64,000 nt of DNA from Calothrix sp. PCC 7716 (GTDB lineage: Bacteria; Cyanobacteriota; Cyanobacteriia; Cyanobacteriales; Nostocaceae), in NCBI RefSeq assembly GCF_019977735.1, contig NZ_AP025018.1, positions 1,984,001-2,048,000 on the forward strand, read 5' to 3'. The translations under genes were made by a program, and so were the position numbers. Shown in pieces: positions 1-8,919 of the stretch. The number at the start of each line of letters is the position of its first letter. The stretch's first letter is position 1. The notes below the pieces were generated by a model. It was not told where the DNA came from. It was given only the letters and a program-made list of their open reading frames with translations, and made no database searches.

Positions 1-70
1 CATGTCCCATTGTCCGAAGCAGTTCGCTTACTTTCCTTGGAAACTGCTCATCACTATATAAACGCGCCAT
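1..70 (-). CDS. DUF5615-like PIN-fold toxin, 5' part only
   Basis: Only the first 23 codons lie in the window, on the minus strand from the ATG at 70. They read MARLYSDEQFP followed by VSELLRTMGH, which matches the N-terminus of DUF5615 PIN-like proteins (short strand, acidic residues, then a helix). The start lies three bases after the stop of the DUF433 gene, so the two form an operon. DUF5615/DUF433 pairs are predicted toxin-antitoxin modules; the toxin is thought to be a ribonuclease of the PIN fold. The rest of the gene runs off the left edge, so catalytic residues beyond the first acidic ones cannot be checked. Confidence 0.7.
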   Translation of the reverse strand, partial: MARLYSDEQFPRKVSELLRTMGH

Positions 71-73
71 TAA

Positions 74-400
74 TTAAGCAACCTCATTAGCATGGATAAC
101 TGCTTCAATTTCTTCTGGGTAAGCATCCGCATACGCCCAAGCATTAACTAAATCACCTGCACTAATATGAGGATAGTCTTGCAGCAGTAGGGCTTCACTG
201 ATGCCAAGACGGCGCGCTTCAACCAAAAGCCAAACAGCTATGCGAGTTCCAGCGATACAAGCTTCTCCACCGCAAACACCAGGAGTTTTGGTTATACCTT
301 TGGCGCCAATTTCGATACTTTGAGTTAGTCTTTGGATAATTGCTGCTTTTTCGGTTGCAGGTAATGCGAGAATTTGATTTTCTAGTTCTTTGAGAGTCAT
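74..400 (-). CDS. DUF433 family antitoxin-like protein
   Basis: This 108-residue protein has the DUF433 core: GVCGGEACIAGTRI at about residues 41-54, then a helix, QDYPHIS and an AWAYAD helix near the C-terminus with a final IHANE. The N-terminal 30 residues (LENQILALPATEKAAII) look like a short helical extension seen in many cyanobacterial members. DUF433 proteins have a winged-helix-like fold and usually precede a DUF5615 PIN-like toxin, as here, where the next gene starts three bases downstream. It is inferred to neutralise that toxin and to regulate the operon. Confidence 0.85.
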   Translation of the reverse strand: MTLKELENQILALPATEKAAIIQRLTQSIEIGAKGITKTPGVCGGEACIAGTRIAVWLLVEARRLGISEALLLQDYPHISAGDLVNAWAYADAYPEEIEAVIHANEVA

Positions 401-512
401 AAAATACTAACACTGATTTGGGCTTGGTTTGATTGTAGCTAAATAGTTAAGTTCAAAGTTGCCAAATACGCAATATATAGCAGTCCTAAATCATTTGTAA
501 AATCCAGACGGT

Positions 513-561
513 GTAGAGACGCGTTCACAGAGTGTACCGCAGGTAAATTTCGCGTCTCTAC
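513..561. repeat. Inverted repeat, GTAGAGACGCG family
   Basis: GTAGAGACGCG at 513-523 is matched by its reverse complement CGCGTCTCTAC at 551-561, with a 27-base loop. The same arms, without the loop, occur at about 52920-52947. This is a dispersed hairpin repeat of cyanobacterial type lying upstream of nothing obvious, between the DUF433 gene and the end of the caspase gene. Confidence 0.75.
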
Positions 562-585
562 AGTATATATTTTAATGTATACAAT

Positions 586-1551
586 TTATTTGTTGTAAAC
601 ATCACCAATGTGGAAGTTTTTGGCTTCATTGATGTTAGTGATGAATTTTCCATGTTGATTTATGACATCGGCAATTTTGTTAATCTTTTGCGTCGCATCT
701 GGCTTAACTTCTTCCCATCCTTTACTGGGTAAACCTTTACCACCCCGTAGCTTGGCAATTACAAAATCTCCTGCGTCTATGTCAAAGTGAGGAATTTGCT
801 CTGCATTGCACAATTGACGCGCGCTTTCAGGTACTGCTTTTCCTAAATAATTCATTAAATTAGAAACTCGGACTTCTGTATCACCTGGTTTATTAGCAGC
901 ACCTTGTAGAGCTTCAAGAAAATGATAGGTGTAGATGCTGCTTGATACATCCTTTATCCAAGATTTTTGCTGACCTTCTGAGGAAGTAAAAACAACTCTA
1001 CCTTTGCCTTGTTTTAAGTCATCAATAAAACCTTTAGATGGGGCAACTCTAATAAATTCATCAAATTCTTCTTCGAGTTCCAAATCTGCTTCTTTAGAAG
1101 TCGCCATTCCCGCTGCATGGCAACTATCAATTATAACTAATAAACGTTCAGCTTGGATTTGCCGTAATGCATTTGTAAAAGTTTCTGCTGATAGCGCAGA
1201 ACTCGCTATTTTAGTTGGCTTAATATCATGTTGAACTAAATAATACAGCTTTGTATTTTTATCTACCCAACCGTGTCCTGAATAGTAAACAAATACAGTT
1301 GCTTTAGGGTCAGATTCTACTTTTGCTTTTAACCAATTCAAGCCATCTAGAATTGCTGCTTTAGTTGCTTCTTGGTTATTCAAAACCCGAATATGCTCTT
1401 TGTCATCAGGATAAGCACATAATTCCGGGTCAACTAAAGCCGCATAAATTGCTTGAGTATCTTTTACCGTTACTGGCAGTGATAATTTACTATAAGCTGA
1501 CTCACCAACACCAATTAATAGTGCATAACCGTTAATAAATTTATCGCTCAT
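586..1551 (-). CDS. Caspase-like (C14) cysteine protease with effector-associated tail
   Basis: A 321-residue metacaspase/orthocaspase-type protein. The catalytic His93 lies in YYSGHGW and the catalytic Cys144 in IIDSCHAAG, both after hydrophobic strands as in the p20 fold. No transmembrane segment or signal peptide is seen, so it should be cytosolic. The extreme C-terminus (NINEAKNFHIGDVY) closely matches a segment in the N-terminal region of the divergent STAND protein at 2750 (NITEGRDIHIGDRIY). Such short effector-associated elements are known in cyanobacterial conflict proteins and are inferred to bring partners together. The unknown gene upstream ends 24 bases before this start, suggesting co-transcription. 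Confidence 0.88.
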   Translation of the reverse strand: MSDKFINGYALLIGVGESAYSKLSLPVTVKDTQAIYAALVDPELCAYPDDKEHIRVLNNQEATKAAILDGLNWLKAKVESDPKATVFVYYSGHGWVDKNTKLYYLVQHDIKPTKIASSALSAETFTNALRQIQAERLLVIIDSCHAAGMATSKEADLELEEEFDEFIRVAPSKGFIDDLKQGKGRVVFTSSEGQQKSWIKDVSSSIYTYHFLEALQGAANKPGDTEVRVSNLMNYLGKAVPESARQLCNAEQIPHFDIDAGDFVIAKLRGGKGLPSKGWEEVKPDATQKINKIADVINQHGKFITNINEAKNFHIGDVYNK

Positions 1552-1575
1552 TTTATTTTTACTCCATGAAATTCG

Positions 1576-2493
1576 TTATTCTTCGTAGCGACTGACGCGG
1601 AAAATTACATAGTTGTAAGGCAGCGTATAATTATTGAATCTATTTACAACGGCGCCCACACCCGAATCATAAACCCATTGCTTCCAATCAATCGCGATTT
1701 CATCAGAAACCTGTACTGCAATATAATTACCTTCAGCTAAACGACACCCCAGAGGCGAATTTTCAAAGTCTAATCCTAGGTAAAATTTTTGTACAGCTAC
1801 ATTTTCACTGCGTTTAGCCAGTAACTTTACTACTCCCAAGGTAATTTCTGTAAAAGGAGCAATAGCAGGTTGGGCAGTTGTTAAAAGTTTGAGTCCACTT
1901 TGAAAAGGTGAAGACTCTAAAGCCATTAATATTGCTTGGTCTTGTTCATTTTTTACATTCACCGTTGAACATTCAAAAGCTACTCCCTGAGAACCTACAT
2001 TCAAACCAATAAATACAGGGAAACCAGCAATACCAGCTGACTGTCCCTCTTGTACACGATAAGTTTGGCTAAAGCTAACAGACTCCTGACTTTCAGCTAT
2101 TTGATTACGAGCAGCAAAAGTTACCATGACATTGTGCGTACCTCCACCAGGGTACTTTTCTATATACAAACGGTCTAGACGAATATTAATACGGCTGTTT
2201 TTGAGAGTTTTGTCAGCCGTTATTACACTGGGGTGTTGGATAGGTTGAGGTTGTAACGAACTTTCCTTCAGGGGAGCAATGTAGCCAAATTTATGCGTAG
2301 CGTACATCCAAGGCTGGTCTTGCACCAAGTTTAAAAACTCTAAAATGCCTTTGTCACCCTGTTCCAGATTATCATCCTCGATAATGGTGCAGTTAATATC
2401 GGGGTCTTTCATCTGTTGTAACTTTGTAGCTATCCATTCAGGGTCTTCAGATTCACCAATAACCTTGATGTCATCGAATATACTATCTGGCAC
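1576..2493 (-). CDS. Unknown protein, partner of the caspase gene
   Basis: I do not recognise this 305-residue protein. It has no signal peptide or clear membrane helix. The first 90 residues are acidic and include a YATHKFGYIAP segment. The rest alternates short hydrophobic strands with polar turns (for example RLDRLYIEKYPGGGTHNV near residue 105) and looks mostly beta, suggesting a sandwich-like domain. It is the first gene of a two-gene minus-strand unit with the caspase, 24 bases apart, and is divergent from the STAND gene. Its position suggests a substrate, regulator or sensor for the caspase, but this is inference only. Confidence 0.6.
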   Translation of the reverse strand: MPDSIFDDIKVIGESEDPEWIATKLQQMKDPDINCTIIEDDNLEQGDKGILEFLNLVQDQPWMYATHKFGYIAPLKESSLQPQPIQHPSVITADKTLKNSRINIRLDRLYIEKYPGGGTHNVMVTFAARNQIAESQESVSFSQTYRVQEGQSAGIAGFPVFIGLNVGSQGVAFECSTVNVKNEQDQAILMALESSPFQSGLKLLTTAQPAIAPFTEITLGVVKLLAKRSENVAVQKFYLGLDFENSPLGCRLAEGNYIAVQVSDEIAIDWKQWVYDSGVGAVVNRFNNYTLPYNYVIFRVSRYEE

Positions 2494-2749
2494 TTTGCTC
2501 TCCTAGTGGAAAATACAAGTTTTCGTTAACACAAATTATTGTACAAGGGTGTTTCTAAAATTCGCTTACTATGAAATTGTAGTCTATGTAACAATTTAGA
2601 CTAATCCTCAACTGTATTTTCTTTAGATTCATTTCTCTTCGCTTGTGCCCTTTATACACAAAGACCATCTTCACAAATCAATCAGGAATTTGGAATTTCA
2701 TAGCATCTGCTTGTATAGAGTAACAATTATAACTAGCTTCCTGGCGCCT

Positions 2750-5700
2750 ATGAGTTCTGATAATGACTTAAACGCTATTTTCGACCGTATTGCTAATCAC
2801 CAAGCAACCGAGGGTGATATACAGACCTTACGGCAAATAATATCCGTGCGTAATGGTCAGAGTGAAATACAAGTAGGTAAAAGTATTGTCAATATCACTG
2901 AAGGTAGAGATATTCATATTGGCGACCGTATTTATCAAGGTATAGGCGCCGAAGCCATTAAGGAATTATTACGTTCAATTTTACAAGAAAGCCAAACTCA
3001 AAAGCCGATAAACTCACCAAAATTCATCCCTTATAGCGGCACCCGCCAATTTGTGGGACGCGAAGAAGAACTTACCAAACTTCACGAACAATTACAACAA
3101 CCCCGCACCGTAGCAATTTCAGCCGTTGCGGGAATGGGTGGTGTGGGAAAAACCGAGTTGGCAATTAAATACGCAAAGGAACATGAAGCTGATTACCCTG
3201 GTGGTATTTGCTGGTTAAATGCCAGAGAAGCAAATTTAGAAGCGGAGATTGTGCAGTTTGTCTCACTCAATATGAATTTAGCAGTTCCGCAAAAGTTAAA
3301 CGAAAAACCACTCTCGTTGACGGAACAAGTAACTTGGTGTTGGCAAAATTGGCAGCCACCATCCAGTTTGGTGTTGCTTGTCTTTGATGATGTCACCAAT
3401 TTAAAGAATATCCGCTCTTGTTTACCAAGGGTTGACAACCGCTTTCGGGTGTTAATTACAACACGCATACGACGATTAGACAGTAATTTTGTTGAGATAT
3501 CTCTAAATGTGTTGTCACCAGAGGAGGCTTTGCAACAACTAGCTACAATTTTGGGGGAAGAAGACAAGCGGATACAAAAGAAACCTCAAACAGCGAAAGA
3601 TTTATGCAAATGGTTAGGTTATTTACCTTTGGGTTTAGAATTAGTTGGGCGATATTTGGCAGAAGACCCTGATTTATCTTTGGCAAAAATGTTGCAGGCT
3701 TTGAAAACAAAACGGCTGCAAAATCGGGCAATTAATCCTTCTGAAGAGGAATTACAGTCAACCGAAATGACAGCTAAGTTAGGGGTGAAAGCAGCATTTG
3801 ATTTAAGCTGGCAAAAACTGGACGCACTAACACAGCGTGTGGGCGAGTTGTTAAGTTTATTTGCCCCCGATGTGATTCCTTGGGAGCTTGTAGAGTCTGC
3901 AAGTAAAAAGATGAATTGGGTGGATGATGATGTTAATGAAGCTAAAAAGCAGCTTTATAAATATCATTTGATTCAACGTTTAGATGATTCGATTGCAATC
4001 TATAAAATTCATCCACTGGTTAGGGAGTTTTTGATTGAACAGCTAGCAGAAAATTCCAATTATAAACCAGAAATGCAACTAGGAAATGAAGAGAACTTGA
4101 AACAATCTTTTGTGACGACAATATTATCAATAGCAAAGGAAATACCCCAAAATCTCAACCTTAAGTATATTAACTATTTTAGATTTATTATTCCCCATTT
4201 AGCTGAGATTGCAGAAAACCTTCTCGATGTTGTAGACGATGAAGATTTATACTTTGTTTTTTACAGTTTAGGAGCATTTTATCAAGGGCAGGGTTTATAC
4301 GTATTAGCCGAACCGTGGTCTAATCAATGCGTTTTAAAAACACAAGCACGTTTAGGTTCCGAGCATCGTGATGTCGCAGCTAGCATCAACAACTTGGCTG
4401 AACTTTATCGTTCTCAAGGAAGGTATAATGAAGCGGAACCTTTATATGTCAAAGCTTTAGAACTTTTTAAATGCTTGTTTGGTTACGAGCATCGTGATGT
4501 TGCACGTAGCATCAACAACTTGGCTGCACTTTACTACTTGCAAGGTAGGTACAGCAACGCCGAATCCTTATATATCGAAGCATTAGAGCTTTCTAAACAC
4601 TTGCTGGGTTGGGAGCATCGTGATGTTGCACGTAGCATTAGCAACCTGGCTTCATTGTACCGTTCCCAAGGACGGTACAATGAAGCCGAACCTTTATGTA
4701 TCCAAGCTTTAGAACTTTATAAATGCTTACTAGGTTTCGAGCATCTCAATGTTGCACGCTGCATCAACAACTTAGCTGAACTTTATCAATCACAAGGACG
4801 GTACAGAGAAGCGGAACCTTTATATCTTCAAGCTTTGAAACTTTCTAAACGCTTGCTAGGTCTACAGCATCCCTATACTGCATGTAGCATCAGCAACTTG
4901 GCTAATCTTTACAAATCTCAAGGACGGTATAGCGAAGCAAAACCTTTATACCTCCAAGCTTTAGAAATAAGAAAACATTTGTTAGGTTTGGAGCATCCCG
5001 ATGTTGCACATAGCATCAACAACTTAGCTGCATTTTACCACTCGCAAGGTTGCTACAGCGAAGCCGAACCTTTATATGTTCAAGCTTTAGAACTTCATAA
5101 ACGCTTGCTAGGTTTAGAGCATCCCGATGTTGCACATAGTATCAGCAACTTGGCTGAACTTTACAACTCGCAAAAACGGTATGACGAAGCAGAACCTCTA
5201 TGTATCCAAGCTTTAGAACTAAGGAAACGCTTACTAGGTTCTGAGCATCCCGATGTCGCTACCAGTATCAACAACTTAGCTGAACTTTACCATTCCCAAG
5301 CACGGTATAGCGAAGCCGAACCTTTATATATCCAAGCTTTAGAACTAAGGAAACACTTGCTAGGTTTGGAGCATCCCGATGTCGCTACCAGTATCAATAA
5401 CTTGGCTGAATTTTATCGTTCCCAAGGACGGTACAGCGAAGCCGAACCTTTATATATTCAAGCTTTAGAACTAAGGAAACGTTTGCTAGGTTTGGAGCAT
5501 CCCAATGTCGCACAGAGCATCAACAACTTGGCTAGACTTTACCACTCGCAGAAACGGTACAATGAAGCCGAACCTTTGTATATCCAAGCTTTAGAACTTT
5601 ATAAACGCTTGCTCAGTGAAGAGCATCCCGATGTCATCGCGCAAATAATTAACAACTTGGCTAAACTTTACTGTTCTCAAGAACGGTACAACGAAGCCGA

Positions 5701-6193
5701 ACCTTTATATATCGAATCTTTAGAGCTTTATAAAAACTTGCTCGGTGAAGAGCATCCTAATGTCGCACTCGCTATCTACAACATCGTTCAAATGTACTAT
5801 TTAGAAGAACGGTATAGCGAAGCAGAACCTTTATGTATCCAAGCTTTAGAGCTTTATAAACGCTTGTTCGGTGAAGAGCATCTTAACGTCGCACTCGCTA
5901 TAAACAACTTGGCTGAACTTTACTACTGGCAAGAACGATATAGTGAAGCCGAACCTTTATATATCCAAGCTTTAGAACTTTATAAACGTTTGCTTGGTGA
6001 AGAGCATTCTGATGTCGCACTCGCTATAAACAAGTTGGCTCGACTGTACTACTGGCAAGGACGGTATAGCGAAGCAGAACCTTTATGTATCCAAGCTTTA
6101 GAACTTTATAAACGCTTGTTTGGTGAAGAGCATCCGGATGTTGCAAAAGTGATCAACAACTTGGCATTAATTTACGACTCGCAAGGACGGTAA
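2750..6193 (+). CDS. NB-ARC STAND NTPase with EAD-like N-terminus and TPR repeats
   Basis: I chose the ATG at 2750 (1147 residues) rather than a GTG 35 codons upstream, because the recognisable domain begins at DLNAIFDRI right after it. Order of domains: an effector-associated-like region (residues 5-75, including NITEGRDIHIGDRIY), an NB-ARC ATPase with P-loop GMGGVGKT (128-135), Walker B LVFDDV (about 210-215), sensor LITTR and the GxP motif YLPLGLELVG (about 291-300), then 42-residue TPR repeats from about residue 534: fourteen full copies and a fifteenth cut by the stop. STAND proteins sense a ligand through their repeats and oligomerise to activate an effector; the likely effector is the neighbouring caspase. 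The stop falls inside a repeat (see the decayed tail). Confidence 0.85.
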   Translation: MSSDNDLNAIFDRIANHQATEGDIQTLRQIISVRNGQSEIQVGKSIVNITEGRDIHIGDRIYQGIGAEAIKELLRSILQESQTQKPINSPKFIPYSGTRQFVGREEELTKLHEQLQQPRTVAISAVAGMGGVGKTELAIKYAKEHEADYPGGICWLNAREANLEAEIVQFVSLNMNLAVPQKLNEKPLSLTEQVTWCWQNWQPPSSLVLLVFDDVTNLKNIRSCLPRVDNRFRVLITTRIRRLDSNFVEISLNVLSPEEALQQLATILGEEDKRIQKKPQTAKDLCKWLGYLPLGLELVGRYLAEDPDLSLAKMLQALKTKRLQNRAINPSEEELQSTEMTAKLGVKAAFDLSWQKLDALTQRVGELLSLFAPDVIPWELVESASKKMNWVDDDVNEAKKQLYKYHLIQRLDDSIAIYKIHPLVREFLIEQLAENSNYKPEMQLGNEENLKQSFVTTILSIAKEIPQNLNLKYINYFRFIIPHLAEIAENLLDVVDDEDLYFVFYSLGAFYQGQGLYVLAEPWSNQCVLKTQARLGSEHRDVAASINNLAELYRSQGRYNEAEPLYVKALELFKCLFGYEHRDVARSINNLAALYYLQGRYSNAESLYIEALELSKHLLGWEHRDVARSISNLASLYRSQGRYNEAEPLCIQALELYKCLLGFEHLNVARCINNLAELYQSQGRYREAEPLYLQALKLSKRLLGLQHPYTACSISNLANLYKSQGRYSEAKPLYLQALEIRKHLLGLEHPDVAHSINNLAAFYHSQGCYSEAEPLYVQALELHKRLLGLEHPDVAHSISNLAELYNSQKRYDEAEPLCIQALELRKRLLGSEHPDVATSINNLAELYHSQARYSEAEPLYIQALELRKHLLGLEHPDVATSINNLAEFYRSQGRYSEAEPLYIQALELRKRLLGLEHPNVAQSINNLARLYHSQKRYNEAEPLYIQALELYKRLLSEEHPDVIAQIINNLAKLYCSQERYNEAEPLYIESLELYKNLLGEEHPNVALAIYNIVQMYYLEERYSEAEPLCIQALELYKRLFGEEHLNVALAINNLAELYYWQERYSEAEPLYIQALELYKRLLGEEHSDVALAINKLARLYYWQGRYSEAEPLCIQALELYKRLFGEEHPDVAKVINNLALIYDSQGR

Positions 6194-6327
6194 AGCGAAG
6201 CAAACCTTTATATGCCAAAGCTTTATAACTTTGTTTACAAGCTTGTGGCGAAAATAAACCCTTTACCCAAACTGTCACCCAAAATTATGAAAATTGTTGC
6301 AATAATATGAAAAAGTTTGATTCTTGA
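6194..6327 (+). pseudogene. Decayed 3' tail of the STAND/TPR gene
   Basis: The DNA just past the stop still resembles the TPR repeats: TAAAGCGAAGCAAACC follows the pattern TATAGCGAAGCAGAACC found in the repeats, so the TAA is a changed TAT codon, followed by loss of one base. In the shifted frame the text continues as PLYAKAL, a second stop where the repeats have GAA, then LCLQACGENKPFT and TQNYENCCNNMKKFDS to a TGA at 6325-6327. This is the kind of C-terminal cap seen on TPR arrays. The ancestral protein was therefore about 45 residues longer. Confidence 0.7.
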
Positions 6328-6375
6328 TAGCGAACAATTTTTGGATTTTAAATTTTATTAGTATGCTTTGTATGA

Positions 6376-7032
6376 TTATCTATCTAAGTGCAACAAAGTA
6401 TTCACTAAACCAAGAGCAGTCACAATATATACACTACCAACTTTATTCGCAGGAATCTCAATATCACCTTTTGTAAAACACAATAGTGCAGTTACCCACC
6501 GCGCGCCTTTTAAACTCCTCACTTCTTTCGCTTGACCTTTGAGTTTATAAATTAAATCGCCTTCTGTAAAATCATAAGTATTTCTGCCATAGCGCTTTCG
6601 CAAACGACCATTTTCGTAAACTTTAGTACCACCGTGGGACTTAACATCGACAACGTACCAATTCCCTTTGGGAGAGCGCAACACCACATCCGCATCTCCC
6701 CATTTCCTAATTCTTATGTTGTATTCAATTTGCCATCCTCTATGTTCCAAAGGATGCAATAAAGCAGCTACTTCGCTTTCTGCTTCGGCACCACGTTGAG
6801 CATCCGAAGCTCGTTTCATTAGGTGTTGCCCACTGCGGTATAAATAGTAGGTGCCAGCTAATCCCCCTACCGCTAGCAAAACTCCTAATGAAGAAGTGCC
6901 TATAATAATGAACAAAACAAATGTCCCAATCAAAACACCTGCTGCTAGAAGGTAACGCAGCATTCCTAGCTGGTATCTTTCGTGACCCAGTTTACGGATA
7001 TTGTTTGCAGGCAGCCTTTTAGTTTGTGGCAA
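6376..7032 (-). CDS. NERD domain membrane-anchored nuclease-related protein
   Basis: A 218-residue protein with two adjacent hydrophobic segments at about residues 24-45 and 47-65, then a NERD (nuclease-related) domain from about residue 77. Key features are RGAEAESEVAALL, the acidic GDADVVL and the strand WYVVDVKS, which together resemble the PD-(D/E)XK nuclease core with its D...D-x-K arrangement. NERD proteins are predicted DNA-processing enzymes and are frequent in accessory regions. No tight operon partner is seen: the STAND remnant converges on it and the HepT remnant ends about 110 bases upstream. Confidence 0.8.
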   Translation of the reverse strand: MPQTKRLPANNIRKLGHERYQLGMLRYLLAAGVLIGTFVLFIIIGTSSLGVLLAVGGLAGTYYLYRSGQHLMKRASDAQRGAEAESEVAALLHPLEHRGWQIEYNIRIRKWGDADVVLRSPKGNWYVVDVKSHGGTKVYENGRLRKRYGRNTYDFTEGDLIYKLKGQAKEVRSLKGARWVTALLCFTKGDIEIPANKVGSVYIVTALGLVNTLLHLDR

Positions 7033-7141
7033 TTTTACGTCGTTAATGGTGCTAAGTTTATATATTAATGAAGCTTACAACCATTAGGACTCCCAAAATC
7101 AAGAATGTTACTACACAATAACAATAAATAAAAAGAATAAC

Positions 7142-7481
7142 TTACTCGCTTAAATCTTGTAAAATCATTTGAATATTTTCTTTTAATGTAGGTAAATCAC
7201 GTTCAAGGATTCCCCAAACATCATTATAATCTACCCGTACATAGTCATGAATTAATACATCTCGCTCACCCTGCTATCTGTTTCCATTTTACATCAGGAT
7301 ATTTTTGCCGTAACTCCTGAGAAATCCTTTTAGTTGCTTCGCCAATAATCTCAAAATTCCTAACTACCGCATCCTGAATCATTTTAGTACTAGCAAAAAC
7401 TTCTTTGTCCCCGACTGTATATTCTTCTATTCTTTCAATACATTCGGCAATATCCATTAAATAACGCTTTTCATTTCTCAT
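7142..7481 (-). pseudogene. hepT: HepT-type toxin (DUF86), frameshifted
   Basis: The first frame gives 71 residues (MRNEKRYLMDIAECIERIEEY to KWKQIAG) and ends at TGA 7266-7268. Reading one base shifted, from the GGG tract (CCC at 7269-7271 on the plus strand), the sequence goes on as GERDVLIHDYVRVDYNDVW and finishes at TAA 7142-7144. The joined protein is a normal-length HepT, the HEPN-family toxin with the RX4HXY active site (here RDVLIHDY). The extra G separates the fold from its catalytic motif, so as written the toxin is inactive. The ATG overlaps the MntA stop by four bases (ATGA), the usual arrangement. A sequencing error in a GGG run is possible. Confidence 0.8.
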
Positions 7482-7768
7482 AACATTACAGCTTCCTGCA
7501 AAACTTTATCCCTGATTAATTCATGTAGATTACTAGGTTTTGCTACGTCAACTTCACGTTGTAATAATTCTTCTAAATCTTGTTTTAAACCAATCCTGTC
7601 TAATAAATTTCTTCCATCCTCCATTTCCACTAAAAAATCAACATCACTATCTTCTCTTGCTTCTCCTCTAGCTACCGAACCAAATACTCGCAGGTTATAG
7701 GCGCCATATTTAGCAGCAATATTTAATATTTCTTCTCGTAATGGTAGTAATAATTCTTCAATTCCCAT
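7478..7768 (-). CDS. mntA: MntA-type antitoxin nucleotidyltransferase
   Basis: A 96-residue minimal nucleotidyltransferase. I chose the ATG at 7768 (MGIEELLLP) because a longer frame upstream has no homology-like content. It has the GSX10DXD signature: GSVARGEAREDSDVDF at about residues 29-44. MntA proteins block their HEPN toxin HepT by adding AMP to a tyrosine near the active site. The gene overlaps hepT by four bases and lies first in the pair, as usual. With hepT frameshifted the antitoxin would have no active target. Confidence 0.85.
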   Translation of the reverse strand: MGIEELLLPLREEILNIAAKYGAYNLRVFGSVARGEAREDSDVDFLVEMEDGRNLLDRIGLKQDLEELLQREVDVAKPSNLHELIRDKVLQEAVML

Positions 7769-7814
7769 AAATTTACACTTACTCTTATCTCTTATTATAA
7801 TTAAATTTGTGTCT

Positions 7815-8315
7815 CTAGTTGAACGCTTGACTTGTGTATAGCTGATGCGATAAAGTCCCATAGCTGAAAATCATCTCATCAATTCGTTGCCACAGTTCTT
7901 TAAGATTCACTAACTCAGCTTCGTCTCCTTCTGTACAAACTGAAATAATATGATTTTTATCCTGACCCCAGAAGCTAATTGCAACGAGAAACTCTGTTTC
8001 ACCTTTACCTGCCCATATTTCTATCAAACTCACTATAGTTTGCGTTATTATAGCAATTTCTTTAGAGGGGCAGGTAATTAATAGTTCGCCTGGTTCTAGC
8101 TCAAAGCTTGCAAATAAATCATTAGTTAGGGATAGTTCCTCAAACTTTACTGTATCCTGCTTAACCAGTAATTCAAACTTTCTACTATTGCTGCACGTAA
8201 ATAAAAGAGTGTCCATTAGGGGTGACAGCTTATTGTTTTGTGCTAATGCGACTCTAGCAAGGGATGTAACTGTCTGCCCTAGCAATGCCTGAAACTGTCC
8301 TTTTAATCTACCCAT
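7815..8315 (-). CDS. Unknown protein
   Basis: I do not recognise this 166-residue protein. It begins MGRLKGQFQALLGQTVTSLA, has no signal peptide or membrane segment, and is moderately acidic, with a predicted alpha/beta pattern and a C-terminal helix containing LKELWQRIDEMIF. It lies 46 bases upstream of mntA on the same strand and may share its transcript. Overall composition matches the surrounding accessory genes. Confidence 0.55.
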   Translation of the reverse strand: MGRLKGQFQALLGQTVTSLARVALAQNNKLSPLMDTLLFTCSNSRKFELLVKQDTVKFEELSLTNDLFASFELEPGELLITCPSKEIAIITQTIVSLIEIWAGKGETEFLVAISFWGQDKNHIISVCTEGDEAELVNLKELWQRIDEMIFSYGTLSHQLYTSQAFN

Positions 8316-8403
8316 GCAAGTGCTGCTCCTTTATTCTCTTCTATTTTAAATACGTGATCTAAAAACTTGTTAGAATATTGATATTTGTTGAGGTAATTGA
8401 AAA

Positions 8404-8895
8404 ATGAAATTAGCAGAGTTACCAAAGCAAGTAATTGACGACCTTTCTCAAGAAGATGATTGGCGGTTGGATATTGACCCTGGATTTGATGCCAAGCACG
8501 AATTTTGGATGCGTTGGCGGCATTTTATTTCTTTACCAGAAGAACACCCTTCATACTCTGAGATGACTGAAGATGATTTAGCTGATTTTATCAATTTTAA
8601 TGGTTTTGATATACTTTTACCTGTTAGCCGTTCCCATCATCCCAATATTGCATTAATACGTTTGACTCCTAGTGCTGATGAAAAAACAGTAACACTATAT
8701 TTACATGATTCTTTTCACGAAGATTGGTTTACAAATGAACGGGGTGCAAGATACGGTTTTTTGGCTGTTGCTGACCGTTATGAAAAATTTGGCTGTAATT
8801 TTTATTTAGCTTCTTACTATCACTTCTGCTATTTGATTAATCAGGATTACGAAATGGCAAAGCAAATAATGCAACAGAAATTGGCGAACCAATAA
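8404..8895 (+). CDS. Unknown protein
   Basis: A 163-residue acidic protein with no signal peptide or membrane helix. It contains many aromatic residues and histidines (FWMRWRHFISL, LYLHDSFHEDW, ASYYHFCYL). I cannot place it in a family. The ATG follows GAGGTAATTGAAAA, giving a plausible ribosome binding site about ten bases upstream. It is divergent from the gene at 7815-8315 and convergent with the AAA ATPase. Confidence 0.55.
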   Translation: MKLAELPKQVIDDLSQEDDWRLDIDPGFDAKHEFWMRWRHFISLPEEHPSYSEMTEDDLADFINFNGFDILLPVSRSHHPNIALIRLTPSADEKTVTLYLHDSFHEDWFTNERGARYGFLAVADRYEKFGCNFYLASYYHFCYLINQDYEMAKQIMQQKLANQ

Positions 8896-8919
8896 AGATG
8901 CTCAATAATTCGTGTTGCA

